Shown here piece by piece: positions 4,566-5,440 of a stretch of 5,440 nucleotides of DNA. The translations under genes and the position numbers were made by a program. This DNA is from Candidatus Binatia bacterium (lineage in GTDB: Bacteria > Desulfobacterota_B > Binatia > UBA9968 > JAJDTQ01), in contig JAJDTQ010000076.1 in NCBI GenBank assembly GCA_022827045.1, forward strand, positions 1 to 5,440. Reading direction: 5' to 3'. A model generated the notes under the pieces. That model ran no database searches. It saw only the letters and a list, made by a program, of their open reading frames with translations, and had not been told where the DNA came from. The first letter of the stretch is position 1. Each line of letters starts with the position of its first letter.

Positions 4566-5348
4566 ATGCAAAACGTGAACCTCCCGACTCACCGTCTATT
4601 CGTGCTCGGTGCTGGCTTCTCGGCACCTGCGGGTCTGCCTCTGGGCAATGGCCTCCTTGAACGCGTCCGAAGGGATGTTCGAAGCTCGTTTCGGCGTGCC
4701 GGTTGGGACGGTACTCTGGAACAAGAGATCCGAGAGTGGGCCTCACTGTATCCGGGCGAGCCGATCGACTTGGAACGCGTACTCGCCTACAGCCATCGGA
4801 ACCACTACCTCCGCCTCTTAGGGTCCGATGAATACTTCGAGCATGGTTGCCGATCAATAGCCGCTGCGCGAAATGCGATCCAACGGATACTCATTCGGGC
4901 AACGCCAAACAATACCCCATCTCTATATCGAGATTTCGTCCTGCGGCTTCGTCCGCGTGACGTGGTGCTTACGTTCAACTACGACACTCTCTTGGAGCAA
5001 GCCCTCGACGACATCGGTAAACCGTACACCCTGACTCCTGAGTGGTGGCTCGAAAAGGGCCCGGGTGGATTGGAACCAAAATTTGTTGACCTGCTCAAAC
5101 TCCACGGGTCGATTGACTGGTATGACCGCTACTACCTTGATTCTGCGATGCGCTGGCATGCCGAACAGGGTCACGACGTACCTAACCGGGATCCCATCTT
5201 TGGGCCAGCTCCAACAATTCCGTCAGAGCCTCTTTCGCGAGGCCGGACGGAGGTGTTCGGGAGTCACATCTTGCCACGAGTCTTCCGTGTCCCTAATCAC
5301 ACAAACGTTCATGGTCCGGCGCCGGCCCACCCCGAAGTCATGAAATGA
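4566..5348 (+). CDS. SIR2-like NAD-binding/NADase-type protein, apparently C-terminally truncated
   Basis: This 260-aa protein carries the SIR2-like core found in many phage-defence effectors (the SIR2 domain that hydrolyses NAD+ in Thoeris, DSR and related systems). Visible motifs are the Rossmann glycine loop FVLGAGFSAPAGLP (12-25), IDLERVL (67-73), LTFNYDTLLE (135-144) with the expected catalytic N138 and D140, and LLKLHGSIDWY (176-186) with the expected catalytic H180. PIFGPAPTIP (210-219) and LPRVFRVPNH (236-245) follow. In the family, as I recall it, the domain continues well past this point with further NAD-fold strands. Here residues 246-260 (Pro/His/Ala) look unrelated and the frame stops, coinciding with a rise in GC and an inverted repeat. 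It is likely a truncated, perhaps inactive, gene. Start: ATG 4566 as given, or GTG 4575 with better Shine-Dalgarno spacing. No cyclic-nucleotide-sensing, STALD, TIR or helicase domain is attached, and no known system partner is adjacent. Pseudogene is the main alternative label. Confidence 0.8.
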   Translation: MQNVNLPTHRLFVLGAGFSAPAGLPLGNGLLERVRRDVRSSFRRAGWDGTLEQEIREWASLYPGEPIDLERVLAYSHRNHYLRLLGSDEYFEHGCRSIAAARNAIQRILIRATPNNTPSLYRDFVLRLRPRDVVLTFNYDTLLEQALDDIGKPYTLTPEWWLEKGPGGLEPKFVDLLKLHGSIDWYDRYYLDSAMRWHAEQGHDVPNRDPIFGPAPTIPSEPLSRGRTEVFGSHILPRVFRVPNHTNVHGPAPAHPEVMK

Positions 5349-5361
5349 ACGGGTGCGCCGG
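5306..5361. repeat. Bulged inverted repeat at the SIR2 3' end and GC boundary
   Basis: CCGGCGC (5316-5322) and ACCC (5329-5332) pair with GGGT (5351-5354) and GCGCCGG (5355-5361), leaving a 6-nt bulge. An inner stem TCAT/ATGA (5338-5341 and 5345-5348) has a GAA loop and contains the SIR2 stop codon. An alternative 7-bp pair CGTTCAT (5306-5312) with ATGAACG (5345-5351) also exists. No T run follows, so a recombination or attachment-type site is as likely as a terminator. Confidence 0.4.
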
Positions 5362-5440
5362 AGACGCGGGAGGCTGACGCGGCGCCGATGGGGGCTGCGC
5401 TTGGCCGCGCGGCGGGTCAAGATGTGGGCGGAGGCGGGAC
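5362..5440. other. GC-rich right edge without a callable gene
   Basis: Composition returns to that of the first 1.4 kb. A plus-strand ATG at 5421 and an open minus-strand frame both run off the edge, but neither gives enough residues or motif content to call. Confidence 0.4.

Noticed and set aside
4179..4592. Open frames on both strands (plus 4233-4532, minus 4592-4179) in the exonuclease-SIR2 gap
   Set aside because: Self-complementary GC-rich DNA keeps both strands open; products are Arg/Pro/Ser-rich and lack domain features.
4566..5348. Calling a named defence system (Thoeris, DSR, SPARSA or similar)
   Set aside because: Only the SIR2 core is present, it seems truncated, and no TIR, Argonaute, SLOG or other diagnostic partner is encoded in the window.
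1..5440. CRISPR array, tRNA or rRNA gene, transposase or integrase
   Set aside because: No regularly spaced identical repeats, no cloverleaf or rRNA signature and no recombinase motifs were seen on either strand.

Overview
The window looks like a piece of chromosome from a high-GC bacterium, perhaps a soil or marine proteobacterium or a similar lineage; nothing here fixes the taxon. By eye, GC is about 70% or more in the first 1.4 kb and in the last 100 bases, and lower (roughly mid-50s to 60%) between about 1.5 and 5.3 kb. This suggests a block of accessory genes set into GC-rich backbone.

Backbone, 1-1414: the first 23 codons of a minus-strand gene with a redoxin/peroxiredoxin-like N-terminus run off the left edge. 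A complete plus-strand phytanoyl-CoA dioxygenase (PhyH)-family Fe(II)/2-oxoglutarate oxygenase is transcribed away from it. The shared 160-bp intergenic region holds a candidate promoter for each gene and a perfect 16-bp palindrome between the two -35 elements. Bases 1415-1806 hold no convincing gene.

Accessory block, 1807-5348: (i) two adjacent minus-strand genes with a short gap, a small unrecognised protein and a 365-aa uncharacterised protein with a conserved-looking C-terminal domain; (ii) a divergent plus-strand exonuclease III-family enzyme (EEP fold) with its catalytic residues intact; (iii) a 390-bp gene-free, strongly self-complementary stretch with a ~107-nt imperfect hairpin between two 19-bp direct repeats; (iv) a SIR2-like NADase-type protein with its N-terminal catalytic motifs intact but apparently cut short near 5300, where GC-rich sequence resumes and a bulged inverted repeat covers the stop codon.

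A SIR2 effector-type domain, a DNA-repair-type nuclease and uncharacterised proteins in a low-GC block resemble a defence or genomic-island cargo region. This is inference from gene content. No integrase, transposase, methyltransferase or CRISPR array is visible, and the strands differ, so one operon covering all four genes is excluded. The parts most worth following up are the uncharacterised minus-strand pair, the repeat-flanked structured element, and the SIR2 truncation point.
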